Part shown: positions 17,001-24,809 of the stretch, piece after piece
Numbering within the stretch: the stretch's first letter is position 1
Layout: each line of letters opens with the position of its first letter
Assembly (NCBI RefSeq): GCF_014837245.1
Contig: NZ_JACYFU010000002.1
Location: forward strand, 124,001 to 188,000
DNA from: Devosia oryzisoli
GTDB taxonomy: Bacteria; Pseudomonadota; Alphaproteobacteria; Rhizobiales; Devosiaceae
DNA length: 64,000 nucleotides
Direction: 5' to 3'
Program-made: the position numbers and the translations under genes
Notes under the pieces: model-generated
Databases searched by the model: none
What the model was told of the DNA's origin: nothing
The model's input: the letters and a program-made list of their open reading frames with translations, nothing else

Positions 17001-17350
17001 TCGGTGGAATCGCCGGTTCCTGGTTCATCCACCTTTCGGCCGCTCTTGTCTCTGGCCTGTTCTTCTCGACCGCTCTGACCCTCGTCATGGTGCCGGTGAT
17101 GATCACCGCGCCGACGGTGATGTGGGCTCAGATCAAGTGGCTGGGCAGCGTGTTCGCCCGCTTATTCGGGTGGATCACCGGCCGCTCACGCCGCAGCCAG
17201 ACGGCCGTCGCCGCAGGGTTCGATGGCATGGCGGTGGAGATCCCCGAGGATGCCGATGGAGCCAAGCGCTACGTGGTTTCGAGGGAAGCGGGGCTGGACG
17301 AGAAGGAAGCCAGCAACACCCGGATCAACCGGCAGGATGCCGCTGAGTAG
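14015..17350 (+). CDS. RND efflux permease (AcrB/HAE family)
   Basis: A 1111-residue inner-membrane RND pump with 12 predicted membrane helices in two repeats and two large periplasmic loops. The proton-relay motif GVLVDDPVVVVE is in helix 4 (about residue 394-405), and ALAGIVVKNGIVLIDTYNDY marks the second repeat. It would export drugs or lipophilic compounds using the proton gradient together with the adaptor gene just upstream. The start at 14015 is coupled to the adaptor stop, where a GAGGA overlaps the TGA. A terminator follows the stop by 25 bases. Length is a little above the 1,040 average, partly from an acidic/basic C-terminal tail after the last helix. Confidence 0.95.
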   Translation: MLDFIEKILRMPRVVLTVMLLLLGAGAAAYVSMPKESFPAIDVPYLYVSISQTGVSPRDAENLLAKPAEEELSTLTGLNNISSTSTTGHASIFLEFDINTNKDKALQDTRAKIDAIKAKLPSEAKDPVVAEVDLVGQPIISVAVYGSAPEKELVRRAEALQDALEGIAEVREAKLSGAREEQLEVRIDLLRLEAYGLTANQLFDALARNNMVVPGGTLNTGSGSFNIEVPGLITTPEDVYSLPIKTDGDTVVTFGDVATVTRALADATEYTQVNGSPALILGVSKKLGTNIIDVSDKVRAVTEEQAKNWPAGVSYSFFLDQAETTTHLFRSLEAAVLTAVALVLITCVATLGVRPALMIGLSIPLSFMTAFLVAQSLGMTINMMVMFGLVIAVGVLVDDPVVVVEYAERKLQEGVSKREAFIMAMRKMFVPVVGATATTLGAFIPLLFWPGIIGKFMSYLPTIVIIVMVASFISALIFMPVIGSVIASTHVDPKEKEKADIVMYPDKFDTKKVGGLTGFYVRTMEHLLHWPLPTLGVGFAIIVAIFGFYAANPTGSEAFPASEPEYATVAVVGRGNYSPEQVRDMLEQVQDRLLNVQGVQDVIMQFGTTGAFGTMPPDTIGNFQLQLTDWSNRVPAEQIFTDIRSRVADISGLDVQVLAAENGPPAGKDINLRVESSSYDDLVPVVTAIHNHLASWPEVVDLEDGRPSPGIDWEITVDRVEAAKYGIGVRELAPYVQLITSGVNLGTYRDAETGDELDIKVRLPKDERTFDALDSMRIATSQGLVPVSNFIERKAVPKVANIQRRNEVYVMNVAAGLTNLPEGVYVADKVQELQGWIAEQDFPERVNVAFGGAEEQMGDANAFIVKALGMAMAIIFFVLLLEYNSFYQVMVTLTTVVMSVAGVLLGMLLTGMTFSAIMTGLGIVALAGIVVKNGIVLIDTYNDYHRHQNVEAVKAMLLTVSQRVRPVLLTAFLTALGVIPMWANVEFDFIRREIVVGGIAGSWFIHLSAALVSGLFFSTALTLVMVPVMITAPTVMWAQIKWLGSVFARLFGWITGRSRRSQTAVAAGFDGMAVEIPEDADGAKRYVVSREAGLDEKEASNTRINRQDAAE

Positions 17351-17374
17351 CGGTTTCACCGCAGCAAGCAAGAA

Positions 17375-17404
17375 GGCCCGCAGCGATGCGGGCCTCTCTT
17401 TTTG
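17375..17404 (+). terminator. Intrinsic terminator of padR-RND operon
   Basis: A perfect 8-bp stem GGCCCGCA/TGCGGGCC with a GCGA tetraloop (17375-17394) followed by tctctttttg. It begins 25 bases after the RND pump stop. Confidence 0.9.
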
Positions 17405-17516
17405 CCTATGTACCTTCACGAGTCCCCCCACCTGCGCGGCCAAGGAGTCGATTGCGGCTATACAGCAGTGGCAGTGAGGCCAATCGGCTGACCACATCAG
17501 CGGCAGCAGAAGCGTC

Positions 17517-19412
17517 CTATTCCGCCGCTGCGGGCCCACGGCGGACAAACCCCTCAGGATCATTCTGGGTGCGCGCCAGGGCTTCCTCGGCCTCGGTCGC
17601 CTCACGCTGGCGGTTCCACATCTGGGCGTAGAGGCCATCCTGAGCGAGGAGCTCGGCATGGCTGCCGCGCTCGGCGACCACGCCATCGCGCAGAACGAGA
17701 ATCTGGTCGGCATTGACCACGGTCGACAGCCGATGGGCAATGACGACGCTGGTCCGGTTGCGGGAGACTTCGTCCAGAGCCGACTGGATGTCGCGCTCGG
17801 TCTTGGTGTCGAGGGCGGAGGTCGCCTCGTCAAGAATGAGGATGGGCGGCGCCTTGAGGATGGTGCGGGCGATGGCCACGCGCTGCTTTTCGCCACCCGA
17901 GAGCTTTAGCCCGCGCTCCCCTACCTGCGTCTCGTAACCGTGCGGCAGCGTTTCAATAAATGGACCGACCTGGGCCATACGGGCAGCTGCGCGCACCTCT
18001 TCATGACTGGCACCCGGGCGGCCGTATTCGATGTTGTAGCCGATGGTGTCGTTGAACAGCACCGTGTCCTGTGGGACCATGCCGATCGCTGAACGCAGGC
18101 TTTCCTGCGTCACGTCGCGCAGGTCCTGACCATCGATGGTAATGCGGCCCGACGTCACGTCGTAAAAGCGGAACAGCAGCCGGGAAATCGTGGATTTGCC
18201 GGCTCCCGTCGGGCCGACGATGGCCACCGTCTCGCCTGCGGGCACCTCGAAGCTGACGCCCTTGAGGATGGGGCGCTCTGGATCATAGTGGAAGCTGACG
18301 TTCTCGAAGCGGATGACCGGACCGGTCACCTGCAAGGGTTTGGCGTCGGGCTTGTCGACGATCTCTGGGTCCCTGTCGAGCAGCTTGAACATCTCCTCGA
18401 TGTCGGTGAGGGCTTGGCGCAGTTCGCGATAGACGAAGCCGATCATATTGAGGGGGCGGTAGATCTGCAGCAGGAAGGTATTGAGCAGGACAAAGTCGCC
18501 CAAGGTCAGCGTCCTGTTCATCACGCCCAGGATGGCCATGATCGCAATGACCAGGAAGCCGCCATAGAAGATGACGGCCTGGCCGAAGTTCAGAAAGCCG
18601 AGCGAGGTCCAGATGCGGATGGCCGACCGCTCGTATTTTGCCATGGCGCCGTCGAAACGTCGGGCTTCCATCTCCTCGTTGGCGAAATACTTCACCGTCT
18701 CGTAGTTGAGGAGGCTGTCGATGGCCTTGCCGTTGGCATCGGTGTCCGAGGCATTCATGTCGCGCCGGATGGAGATGCGCCAGTTGGAGGCCTTGATCGT
18801 GAAATAGAGATAGCCCCAGATCATGGCGATCAGCACGCCGAGATAGGTGATGCCGAACATCCAGATGAAGATTGCCGCGACGACAAAGAACTCCACAATC
18901 GTCGGGGCGATGTTGAGGACCACGAAGCGGACAATCGTCTCGATGCCCTTGACGCCGCGCTCGATAACGCGGGAGAGGCCGCCAGTGCGACGCTGCAGGT
19001 GGAAGCGCAGCGAGAGGCGGTGCATGTGGTGGAATGTCTGCAGGGCCAGCTTGCGCACCGCGTGCTGACCCACGCTGGCAAAAAGGATATCGCGCAACTG
19101 CTGGAAGCCGGCATCCATGATGTTGCCGAGCACATAGGCGACCGCCAGAACCAGCGGGACGGCAACGCCGAGGATCAGCGCGTTGTCGGGTCCGTTGCCG
19201 TCAAGGCTGTCAATGATGCCCTTGTAGGCGAAGGGAACGAGAGTCGTGGCGACCTTGCTGAGGAGCAGCGCGCCCATGGCGAAGACGACACGCAGCTTGA
19301 GGTCGGGACGCTCGCTCGGCCACATATAGGGCCAGAGGTTCTTCACCGTGGCAAAGACCGACCCCTCGTCCGCGTTGACGGACGGCTTCTTCTCGACGCT
19401 GTCGTGAGCCAT
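17517..19412 (-). CDS. Atm1-like ABC exporter (half transporter)
   Basis: A 631-residue half transporter with an N-terminal six-helix membrane domain (about residues 40-335) and a C-terminal ATPase. Walker A GPTGAGKSTI is near residue 402, the signature LSGGEKQRVAI near 502, and Walker B LILDEATSALD follows. The membrane domain has the Atm1/ABCB7 look (RALSFHLQRRTGGLSR as LSLRFHLQRRTGGLSRVIERG, and LNYETVKYFANE, both hallmarks of that subfamily). Bacterial Atm1 homologues export glutathione-conjugated metals or Fe-S precursors. It starts on the last base of the upstream ArsR-type regulator gene, so metal-responsive control is likely. Confidence 0.93.
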   Translation of the reverse strand: MAHDSVEKKPSVNADEGSVFATVKNLWPYMWPSERPDLKLRVVFAMGALLLSKVATTLVPFAYKGIIDSLDGNGPDNALILGVAVPLVLAVAYVLGNIMDAGFQQLRDILFASVGQHAVRKLALQTFHHMHRLSLRFHLQRRTGGLSRVIERGVKGIETIVRFVVLNIAPTIVEFFVVAAIFIWMFGITYLGVLIAMIWGYLYFTIKASNWRISIRRDMNASDTDANGKAIDSLLNYETVKYFANEEMEARRFDGAMAKYERSAIRIWTSLGFLNFGQAVIFYGGFLVIAIMAILGVMNRTLTLGDFVLLNTFLLQIYRPLNMIGFVYRELRQALTDIEEMFKLLDRDPEIVDKPDAKPLQVTGPVIRFENVSFHYDPERPILKGVSFEVPAGETVAIVGPTGAGKSTISRLLFRFYDVTSGRITIDGQDLRDVTQESLRSAIGMVPQDTVLFNDTIGYNIEYGRPGASHEEVRAAARMAQVGPFIETLPHGYETQVGERGLKLSGGEKQRVAIARTILKAPPILILDEATSALDTKTERDIQSALDEVSRNRTSVVIAHRLSTVVNADQILVLRDGVVAERGSHAELLAQDGLYAQMWNRQREATEAEEALARTQNDPEGFVRRGPAAAE

Positions 19413-19729
19413 CAGGCTGTTTCCGCTTCCGTGTGGACGGGCGCAGGAACAAGACCCTGCAATAAGCCGCCAAAGGCCGTGCCGAGTTCGGCCAGCCGGT
19501 CATGCTGAATGATGTAGCGATTGCGCGTGCCATGCGGCTTGCGCTCGATCAGGCCCGCGTCAAGCAGAACCTTGATGTGCTGGGACACGGTAGACTGTGC
19601 CAGAGGCAGGCTGTCGGTCACGTCCGCGCAGCAACACTGGCCCTGTTGCTTGGCGAGGATGCGCATGATCTCGAGGCGAACCGGGTGCCCTAAAGCTCGC
19701 ATCGTGTTGGCTATATCGTCGTCGCGCAT
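19412..19729 (-). CDS. ArsR/SmtB-family metalloregulator
   Basis: A 105-residue winged-helix repressor: MRDDDIANTMRALGHPVRLEI at the start, recognition helix LAQSTVSQHIKVLLDAGLI, and wing GTRNRYII. Three adjacent cysteines in GQCCCADVTDSL (about residues 31-33) lie just before the recognition helix, near but not identical to the ELCVCDL site of classical ArsR, and would be soft-metal or metalloid ligands. ATG at 19729 is chosen because the family starts here; the in-frame 34 residues upstream run through the putative operator. Its stop overlaps the start of the Atm1-like exporter gene by one base, giving translational coupling. Confidence 0.9.
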   Translation of the reverse strand: MRDDDIANTMRALGHPVRLEIMRILAKQQGQCCCADVTDSLPLAQSTVSQHIKVLLDAGLIERKPHGTRNRYIIQHDRLAELGTAFGGLLQGLVPAPVHTEAETA

Positions 19730-19741
19730 GGAAGCCCCGGC

Positions 19742-19761
19742 CGCAATATCGGTGAATTGCG
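19742..19761. promoter_or_regulatory. Candidate ArsR operator
   Basis: CGCAAT-ATCGGTGA-ATTGCG is a perfect 6-bp inverted repeat ending 12 bases before the regulator start. A second interleaved dyad, TATCG-N8-CGATA, covers 19747-19764. ArsR/SmtB repressors bind such dyads near their own promoter. Confidence 0.5.
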
Positions 19762-19807
19762 ATAGAACATGGTGTCGAATGTCATGCAGGTCAATCCCCG
19801 CTCGGTG

Positions 19808-19829
19808 GGCGGCGCCAGAAGGCGCCGCC
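19808..19829 (-). terminator. GC-rich hairpin after LysM gene
   Basis: A perfect 9-bp stem GGCGGCGCC/GGCGCCGCC with a 4-base loop, 8 bases after the LysM gene stop on the minus strand. There is no U-run, so it may be only a partial terminator or an mRNA 3'-end structure. Confidence 0.45.
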
Positions 19830-19836
19830 AAAAGGC

Positions 19837-22128
19837 CTATTGGGCGCCTTTGGGCAGGTCAAACACCTGACCGGGGTAGATGCGGTCGGGGTCGCGAATC
19901 TGACCCGTGTTGGCCTGGTAGATGGTGGTGTACTTGATGCCTTCGCCGTAGACGCGACGGGCGATGGTCCAGAGGTTGTCGCCGCGGCGGATGATGGCCT
20001 TGCCGGCTGCGAAACGCTCTGCATCCGGATCACCCAGAGAAACCGCGACGAGCGTGGGCACATCGGGTTCCGCGGCAGATTCGGGAGCCGCAGGCGCCGT
20101 GGAGGCTGCTGCCGGAGTGGAGGGGGCAGAGGGCGACGCCGGCGCGGCGGGTGGCGTCGCTTCAGCAGGACTGACGGCATCGGGCTGCGGCGCAGCCGCG
20201 TCGGTTGGTGCCGAAGCGGCTGGCTCATTGTCGGCGGCCGGCGGGCTTACATTGCCCTCGGTCGCGGCAGCCGGGGCCGCAGTCTCCACCGCTGTGGCAG
20301 ACGTCCTCTCTGGTACGGAGGCTGCTGTCGTTGGCGCGGACGTCGTGGACTCGGCAGGCGCAGGCGCCACGGCGTCGCCAGCGGTTGTCTTAACCACCGT
20401 TGAAGACGATGCCGGAGGCGCGGATACCTGTGCCGCATCAGGCTTACTCGCCGACGAAGCAGGCGACTCCGCAGCGGGGGCTGCAGGCTGCGCCGCCGGG
20501 GCGGCCGCGGCGGGCTCAGCAGCTTGCTCAGGCTCGGCCTCCGCCACGGCAATGGGCGCCTCGGGCTCTGCGGCAGGCAGCTGGATTTCGAAGTTCACCT
20601 CCGCACGCCCGATGACCTTCGAGGAGTTCCCTTCGAGCAGGTCGGCGCGGATGCGCTGCAGCGGCTTGGTCAGCACCTTGCCGGCTTCCACGAGCCAGCG
20701 GCCGCCTTCGACCACTGCATCGGCGATGAACTGGTCATCGACATAAAGGCGGACGGTGCCGCCCTCCGGACCCGCTCCAGCAAAGAAGGTGCGGTCGCCT
20801 TCGATTTCGATGGCGTCGATGGTGGGTGCAACCGATTCAGCGTTCGCGACGGGTGGCGTCGGGCTGGCCGGGGCCAACTCCGTTGGTGCAACGGCTACTG
20901 CCCCCTGATCAGCCGATACCGAAGCCGATTCAGACGGTTGGGCAGGCGTTTCCAGGGATGGGTCATTGGCCTCAGTTGTAGCAGGCGCTGCGGGCGCCTC
21001 GGGGACGGACGGCACAGAACTGGACGGCTCCGCCGAGGCAACGGACTTAGGGGCGGCCCCTTCGGATGCGTCCGGCGTAGCCGAGGGCTCGGCGGGCGCT
21101 GTCGTCTCGTTGTCGACAGGCGCCCCGGCGTTGGCGCCGTTCGGCAATGCTGCCGCCACGTCTTCATTTGTGGCCAAACCGGGGGTCGCCGGTTCGGGCG
21201 TTATAGGCGTAGCAGGGGACAGCGGTTTTGGCGCTTCGGCTTCCGCCACGGCAAGGGGAGACCCGTCACCGTCGCGGGCCGAGGCGCCAGGGGCCGGTTC
21301 CGGTTCGGCCGATGCCGAAGGTTCCGGGCTCGGTGCTGGTTCGGATTGCGGGCTGAGCGGCTCGACCGCGGCGACTTCCGCGCGGTCCGGTTCCAGCCCT
21401 TGGAGAACTTCGCTCGCTTCGCCCGGCGCGCTCGCCACCACCAGAGGCTGGCTGGTCTTGTCCTCATCGATCACGACGACAAAAGACTTGTCTGCCTCGC
21501 CTGACTTGCCGGCCTCACCCAGGGTGATTTCGGAGCCGCCAGGCGGCAAAGGCTGGTCGGGCACGAAAACCCAGTCGCCGCTTGGTTCGACTTCCGTGCT
21601 CCCGAGTGGTTCGCCGTTCGCGAAAATTTCCACTTCACTACCCGGCGTGCCGCTGCCGGCAATGACGACGGACCCGTCAGGCTGGGCGCGCAGGAGACCG
21701 AAAGTGGCGGCCACGAGCGTGTCGGCCTTCGCGCCATCGACAGCCGCGTCCGCCGGGGGTGGAGCGGCAGCCAGTTCAGGCTCGGCTACGGCCGGTGCAT
21801 CGGCTGACCGCGTCTCCTCAGAACCGGACGGGGGCGCCGGCGGAGCGGATGGTTCGCGTTCGGCTTCGTCGGACGATATCTCCGCCTCGGCGACGGTGGC
21901 GCTTTCTTCCGGGGCCACATCGCCCGTCTCGGCCACCACGGTTTCCGGCGTACGCGGGATCAGCCCGGCGTCTGCCATTTTCCCGCGCAGGCACATGCCC
22001 ATGCCGTCTGCGCTGTTGAAACACGAGACGAGGGATGGGCCAGTCAAGACGCCCAGAATGACAAGAAGGGTAACACCAGCCGCCCCGATGGTCAGAGCAA
22101 GAGGACGTTTCGGAGTGGGGTCGGCCAG
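19837..22128 (-). CDS. Ala/Pro-rich membrane-anchored LysM protein (probable CTG start)
   Basis: An envelope protein of about 763 residues. With the start proposed here it opens MADPTPKRPLAL and has a membrane anchor at residues 10-34. An Ig-like segment follows (about 138-240, GSVVIAGSGTPGSEVEIFANG), then long Ala/Pro/Glu-rich linkers, a second Ig-like segment (about 434-516, GGTVRLYVDDQFIADAV), another linker, and a C-terminal LysM (about 709-758, IIRRGDNLWTIARRVYG ... YPGQVFDLP) that binds peptidoglycan. No ATG or GTG lies upstream of the anchor within the frame, which is closed by a TGA; a CTG at 22128 preceded by GGAGG with a 5-base spacer is the best start. A TTG at 22047 is possible but would remove most of the membrane segment. 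Role: probably structural or adaptor in the periplasm. Confidence 0.85.
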   Translation of the reverse strand: MADPTPKRPLALTIGAAGVTLLVILGVLTGPSLVSCFNSADGMGMCLRGKMADAGLIPRTPETVVAETGDVAPEESATVAEAEISSDEAEREPSAPPAPPSGSEETRSADAPAVAEPELAAAPPPADAAVDGAKADTLVAATFGLLRAQPDGSVVIAGSGTPGSEVEIFANGEPLGSTEVEPSGDWVFVPDQPLPPGGSEITLGEAGKSGEADKSFVVVIDEDKTSQPLVVASAPGEASEVLQGLEPDRAEVAAVEPLSPQSEPAPSPEPSASAEPEPAPGASARDGDGSPLAVAEAEAPKPLSPATPITPEPATPGLATNEDVAAALPNGANAGAPVDNETTAPAEPSATPDASEGAAPKSVASAEPSSSVPSVPEAPAAPATTEANDPSLETPAQPSESASVSADQGAVAVAPTELAPASPTPPVANAESVAPTIDAIEIEGDRTFFAGAGPEGGTVRLYVDDQFIADAVVEGGRWLVEAGKVLTKPLQRIRADLLEGNSSKVIGRAEVNFEIQLPAAEPEAPIAVAEAEPEQAAEPAAAAPAAQPAAPAAESPASSASKPDAAQVSAPPASSSTVVKTTAGDAVAPAPAESTTSAPTTAASVPERTSATAVETAAPAAATEGNVSPPAADNEPAASAPTDAAAPQPDAVSPAEATPPAAPASPSAPSTPAAASTAPAAPESAAEPDVPTLVAVSLGDPDAERFAAGKAIIRRGDNLWTIARRVYGEGIKYTTIYQANTGQIRDPDRIYPGQVFDLPKGAQ

Positions 22129-22133
22129 TTTGT

Positions 22134-22138
22134 CCTCC
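22134..22138 (-). promoter_or_regulatory. Shine-Dalgarno deciding the CTG start of the LysM gene
   Basis: GGAGG on the minus strand, followed by ACAAA and then CTG (22128-22126). This spacing is ideal, and no other start codon is correctly placed. Confidence 0.6.
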
Positions 22139-22182
22139 AGGACGGTTCGTCAGCCTGCGACTTGCGCGGGCGTATTGTCACT

Positions 22183-23793
22183 TTATGCGGTTGTCGAAGT
22201 CTGTGCCGCTTCAGCCTTCAACAGCTTATATGTGATGGATTCATACAGAGCTTCAAAGGAAGCATCAATGATGTTGGGCGAGACGCCAATGGTCACCCAG
22301 CGCTCGCCGCTTGCATCGCGGCTTTCAACCAGTACACGAGTGACCGCGCTCGTGCCGCCGTCGAGAATACGCACCTTGAAGTCGCTGAGGCGCAAATCTT
22401 CGATCTGCGACGAATACTTGCCAAGGTCCTTGCGGAGCGCCTGGTCGAGGGCGTTGACCGGACCGTTGCCTTCCGCCACGGACATCAGCAACTCGCCATC
22501 GACCCGTACCTTGACCACCGCTTCGGTGACGGTCACCTCCTCGCCCATCGCATTGTGCCGGCGCTCGACCGAGGCGCGATAGTTCTCGACCTCGAAGAAT
22601 TTCGGGAGCGTGCCGAGGCTGCGTCGGGCCAGGACGGCGAAGGAGGCATCGGCGCCATCGTAGGAATAGCCGCGCGCTTCGCGCTCCTTCACGGTCTTGA
22701 GCAACTTCTCCAGCCGTGGGTCATCCTTTTCGAGGGTAATGCCGTGGCGAGCCAATGCCGTGAGCAGATTGGACTTGCCGGCCTGCTGGCTGACCATGAT
22801 CGCCCGCTCGTTGCCGACGCCCTCCGGCGCCACGTGCTCATAGGTGGAAAAATCCTTGAGCAGCGCCGAGGCGTGGATGCCGGCCTTCGTCGCGAAGGCG
22901 GATGCGCCGACATAGGGCGCCTGCCGGGCGGGTGCGCGATTGAGCCGATCGTCGAAGGCGCGGGAGATGCTCGTGAGCCGCTGGAGATGGGAGGGCGTCA
23001 CCCCGGTTTCGAAGCGCTCGGCATAGAAGGGCTTCAGCGCCAGTGTCGGGATGAGGGTGATGAGGTTGGCGTTGCCGCAACGCTCACCGAGTCCGTTCAG
23101 CGTTCCCTGTACCTGACGCACGCCGGCCTCGACAGCAGCCAGGGCGTTGGCGACGGCCTGCCCCGTGTCGTCGTGCGAATGGATGCCCAGATGGTCTCCG
23201 GGCGCGATCTCCAGGACAGCACCGACGATCTGCCGCACCTCGCTCGGCATGGTGCCCCCATTGGTATCGCAGAGGACGACCCAGCGGGCACCGGCGTCCA
23301 GCGCCGTGCGAACGCACGACAGGGCATAGTCGGGGTTAGCCTTGAAGCCATCGAAGAAATGCTCAAGGTCGACCAGCACTTCCTTGCCCGCGGCGGCGGC
23401 AACGCCCACCGTATCGGCCAGTCCTTCAAGGTGCTCCTCTGTGCTCGAGCCAAGCGCAAGGTCGACCTGATAGTCCCAGGCCTTGGCCACGAAGCAGGTG
23501 GCCGGGGCAGCGGAGTTGACCAGCGCCTGCACCCCCGGGTCATTGGCTGCGGAGCGCCCTGCCCGCTTGGTCATGCCAAAGGCGGTGAAGGTGGCCCTTT
23601 TGGTGCGCTCGGTTTCGAAAAATTCGGTATCGACCGGGTTCGCGCCCGGGTAGCCGCCTTCAATGTAGTCGACGCCAATCTCTTCGAGCATGCGGGCAAT
23701 GGCGATCTTGTCCTCGAGCGAGAACTCGATGCCGGCCGTCTGCGCCCCATCGCGCAGGGTGGTGTCGAAGAGATAAAGGCGTTCGCGGAACAT
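22183..23793 (-). CDS. cimA: (R)-citramalate synthase
   Basis: A 536-residue enzyme of the LeuA/CimA family that condenses acetyl-CoA and pyruvate to (R)-citramalate, the first step of a threonine-independent route to isoleucine. The TIM-barrel start LYLFDTTLRDGAQTAGIEFS has the D-G-x-Q form typical of CimA; metal-binding HSHDDTGQAVANALAAVEAG is at about 205 and QGTLNGLGERCGNANL follows. The C-terminal regulatory LeuA dimer domain runs from about 395. ATG at 23793 matches the usual family start; a GTG at 23808 overlapping the stop of the preceding GFA-family gene by one base is the alternative. Location after cysS, VOC and GFA genes suggests co-transcription. Confidence 0.93.
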   Translation of the reverse strand: MFRERLYLFDTTLRDGAQTAGIEFSLEDKIAIARMLEEIGVDYIEGGYPGANPVDTEFFETERTKRATFTAFGMTKRAGRSAANDPGVQALVNSAAPATCFVAKAWDYQVDLALGSSTEEHLEGLADTVGVAAAAGKEVLVDLEHFFDGFKANPDYALSCVRTALDAGARWVVLCDTNGGTMPSEVRQIVGAVLEIAPGDHLGIHSHDDTGQAVANALAAVEAGVRQVQGTLNGLGERCGNANLITLIPTLALKPFYAERFETGVTPSHLQRLTSISRAFDDRLNRAPARQAPYVGASAFATKAGIHASALLKDFSTYEHVAPEGVGNERAIMVSQQAGKSNLLTALARHGITLEKDDPRLEKLLKTVKEREARGYSYDGADASFAVLARRSLGTLPKFFEVENYRASVERRHNAMGEEVTVTEAVVKVRVDGELLMSVAEGNGPVNALDQALRKDLGKYSSQIEDLRLSDFKVRILDGGTSAVTRVLVESRDASGERWVTIGVSPNIIDASFEALYESITYKLLKAEAAQTSTTA

Positions 23794-23807
23794 GGCGCTA
23801 CTCGGCA

Positions 23808-24305
23808 CTATCGGGGCGGCCAGGTGGCCGTGTCGTGGTCGGGGTGCTGTCGATTGCTGGCCCGGATGGAGGCCACCTGGTCGGCCATGCCCTCTTCCGT
23901 GGTGCCGACGTCTTCGACGCCGTCGAGGTTCTTCAGCGAAGGGTGCTTGCCCTCCATACCCATCTGGTAGAGCACGGGAATGGACGCCGGGTCATCGAAG
24001 GCGCCGATGGTCAGCGAGACGTGCGGACCACCAACGGTGCGGTAGTAGAGCGGCGTGCCGCAGTCCCGGCAAAAGCCGCGCGCGACATGGTCAGAACTCT
24101 TGAATTCTGCCGGTTCTCCGCGCGTCCAGGTCAGGTGTTCGTGACCCACACCGACCAGGGAAGCGAACAGATTGCCCGCCGCCTTCTGGCACATGCGGCA
24201 ATAGCAGATGTGCGGATTGTCAAGCAGTTCGGTCGCGTGGAAGCGCACGGCGCCGCACTGGCAGCCCCCCGAACGGTCGTGAAAACGATAGCTGTCGTCG
24301 GTCAT
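23808..24305 (-). CDS. GFA-family (Mss4-like fold) protein
   Basis: A 165-residue member of the glutathione-dependent formaldehyde-activating (GFA/CENP-V) family. Zinc-binding cysteines are seen in GGCQCGAVRF, CYCRMCQK and FCRDCGTPLYYR, the standard C-x-C ... C-x2-C ... C-x2-C layout. Most family members are of unknown substrate, and only a few act on S-hydroxymethylglutathione. ATG at 24305 has GGGGAG 9 bases upstream. The stop touches the cimA start region, so it belongs to the same minus-strand array. Confidence 0.88.
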   Translation of the reverse strand: MTDDSYRFHDRSGGCQCGAVRFHATELLDNPHICYCRMCQKAAGNLFASLVGVGHEHLTWTRGEPAEFKSSDHVARGFCRDCGTPLYYRTVGGPHVSLTIGAFDDPASIPVLYQMGMEGKHPSLKNLDGVEDVGTTEEGMADQVASIRASNRQHPDHDTATWPPR

Positions 24306-24356
24306 GCTCGGTGCTCCCCTTGCAATGCTGTCCATATCACGTCGCCCACCCCGGCA

Positions 24357-24740
24357 TCACTCCGGAGCATGACACACTGCCTCCAGATTGTTGCCGTCGG
24401 GGTCGATAACAAAGGCGCCGTAGTAGTTGGGATGGTATTGCGGGCGGAGACCTGGGCCGCCGTTGTCGCGGCCACCATTGCCAATGGCCGCAGCATAGAA
24501 CGCATCCACGGCGGCGCGGGTGTCGGCCCGGAAGGCATAGTGGCGGCCCGGACCAACATCGGCGGCTTCCGTCAGCCAGAAATCGGGTGCGTCCTTGCCA
24601 TAACCGCCCACCTTGACGCCGCCGGTGTACTCTTGCGGGATGACGCTGAGGAGCGTGATGCCGAGCGGGGCGAAGGCAGCATCGTAGAAGGCCTTGGCCT
24701 TGGTCCAATCGGCGACGAGAATTCCAACGTGATCAAGCAT
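24357..24740 (-). CDS. VOC-family (glyoxalase-like) protein
   Basis: A 127-residue single VOC domain: MLDHVGILVADWTKAKAFYD at the start and a C-terminal GAFVIDPDGNNLEAVCH. The fold binds a metal through His and Glu at these two ends (H4 and E in NLEAV). Members include glyoxalases, dioxygenases and antibiotic-binding proteins; the substrate here is unknown. It lies between cysS and the GFA gene with short gaps on both sides. Confidence 0.88.
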   Translation of the reverse strand: MLDHVGILVADWTKAKAFYDAAFAPLGITLLSVIPQEYTGGVKVGGYGKDAPDFWLTEAADVGPGRHYAFRADTRAAVDAFYAAAIGNGGRDNGGPGLRPQYHPNYYGAFVIDPDGNNLEAVCHAPE

Positions 24741-24809
24741 CTTTGCAGCTCCGGTTCGAGGAGACTGCAGATGAGCGAAGGGCCGTGACAGAGTGTGGCA
24801 GGACGGCGA

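Noticed and set aside
14684-17032. Long open frame on the minus strand opposite the RND pump
   Set aside because: His/Asp-rich translation is typical of the complement of a membrane protein gene; no start signal or domain is visible.
20966-22582. Long plus-strand frames (also 20524-21504) opposite the LysM gene
   Set aside because: They result from the Ala/Pro-rich, GC-biased coding of the LysM protein and read as low-complexity Ala/Gly/Ser. The LysM and Ig-like segments identify the minus strand as coding.
23793-23808. GTG at 23808 as the start of cimA
   Set aside because: The upstream residues are not family-like and no ribosome site is nearby; the ATG at 23793 matches the usual start. 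It cannot be excluded.
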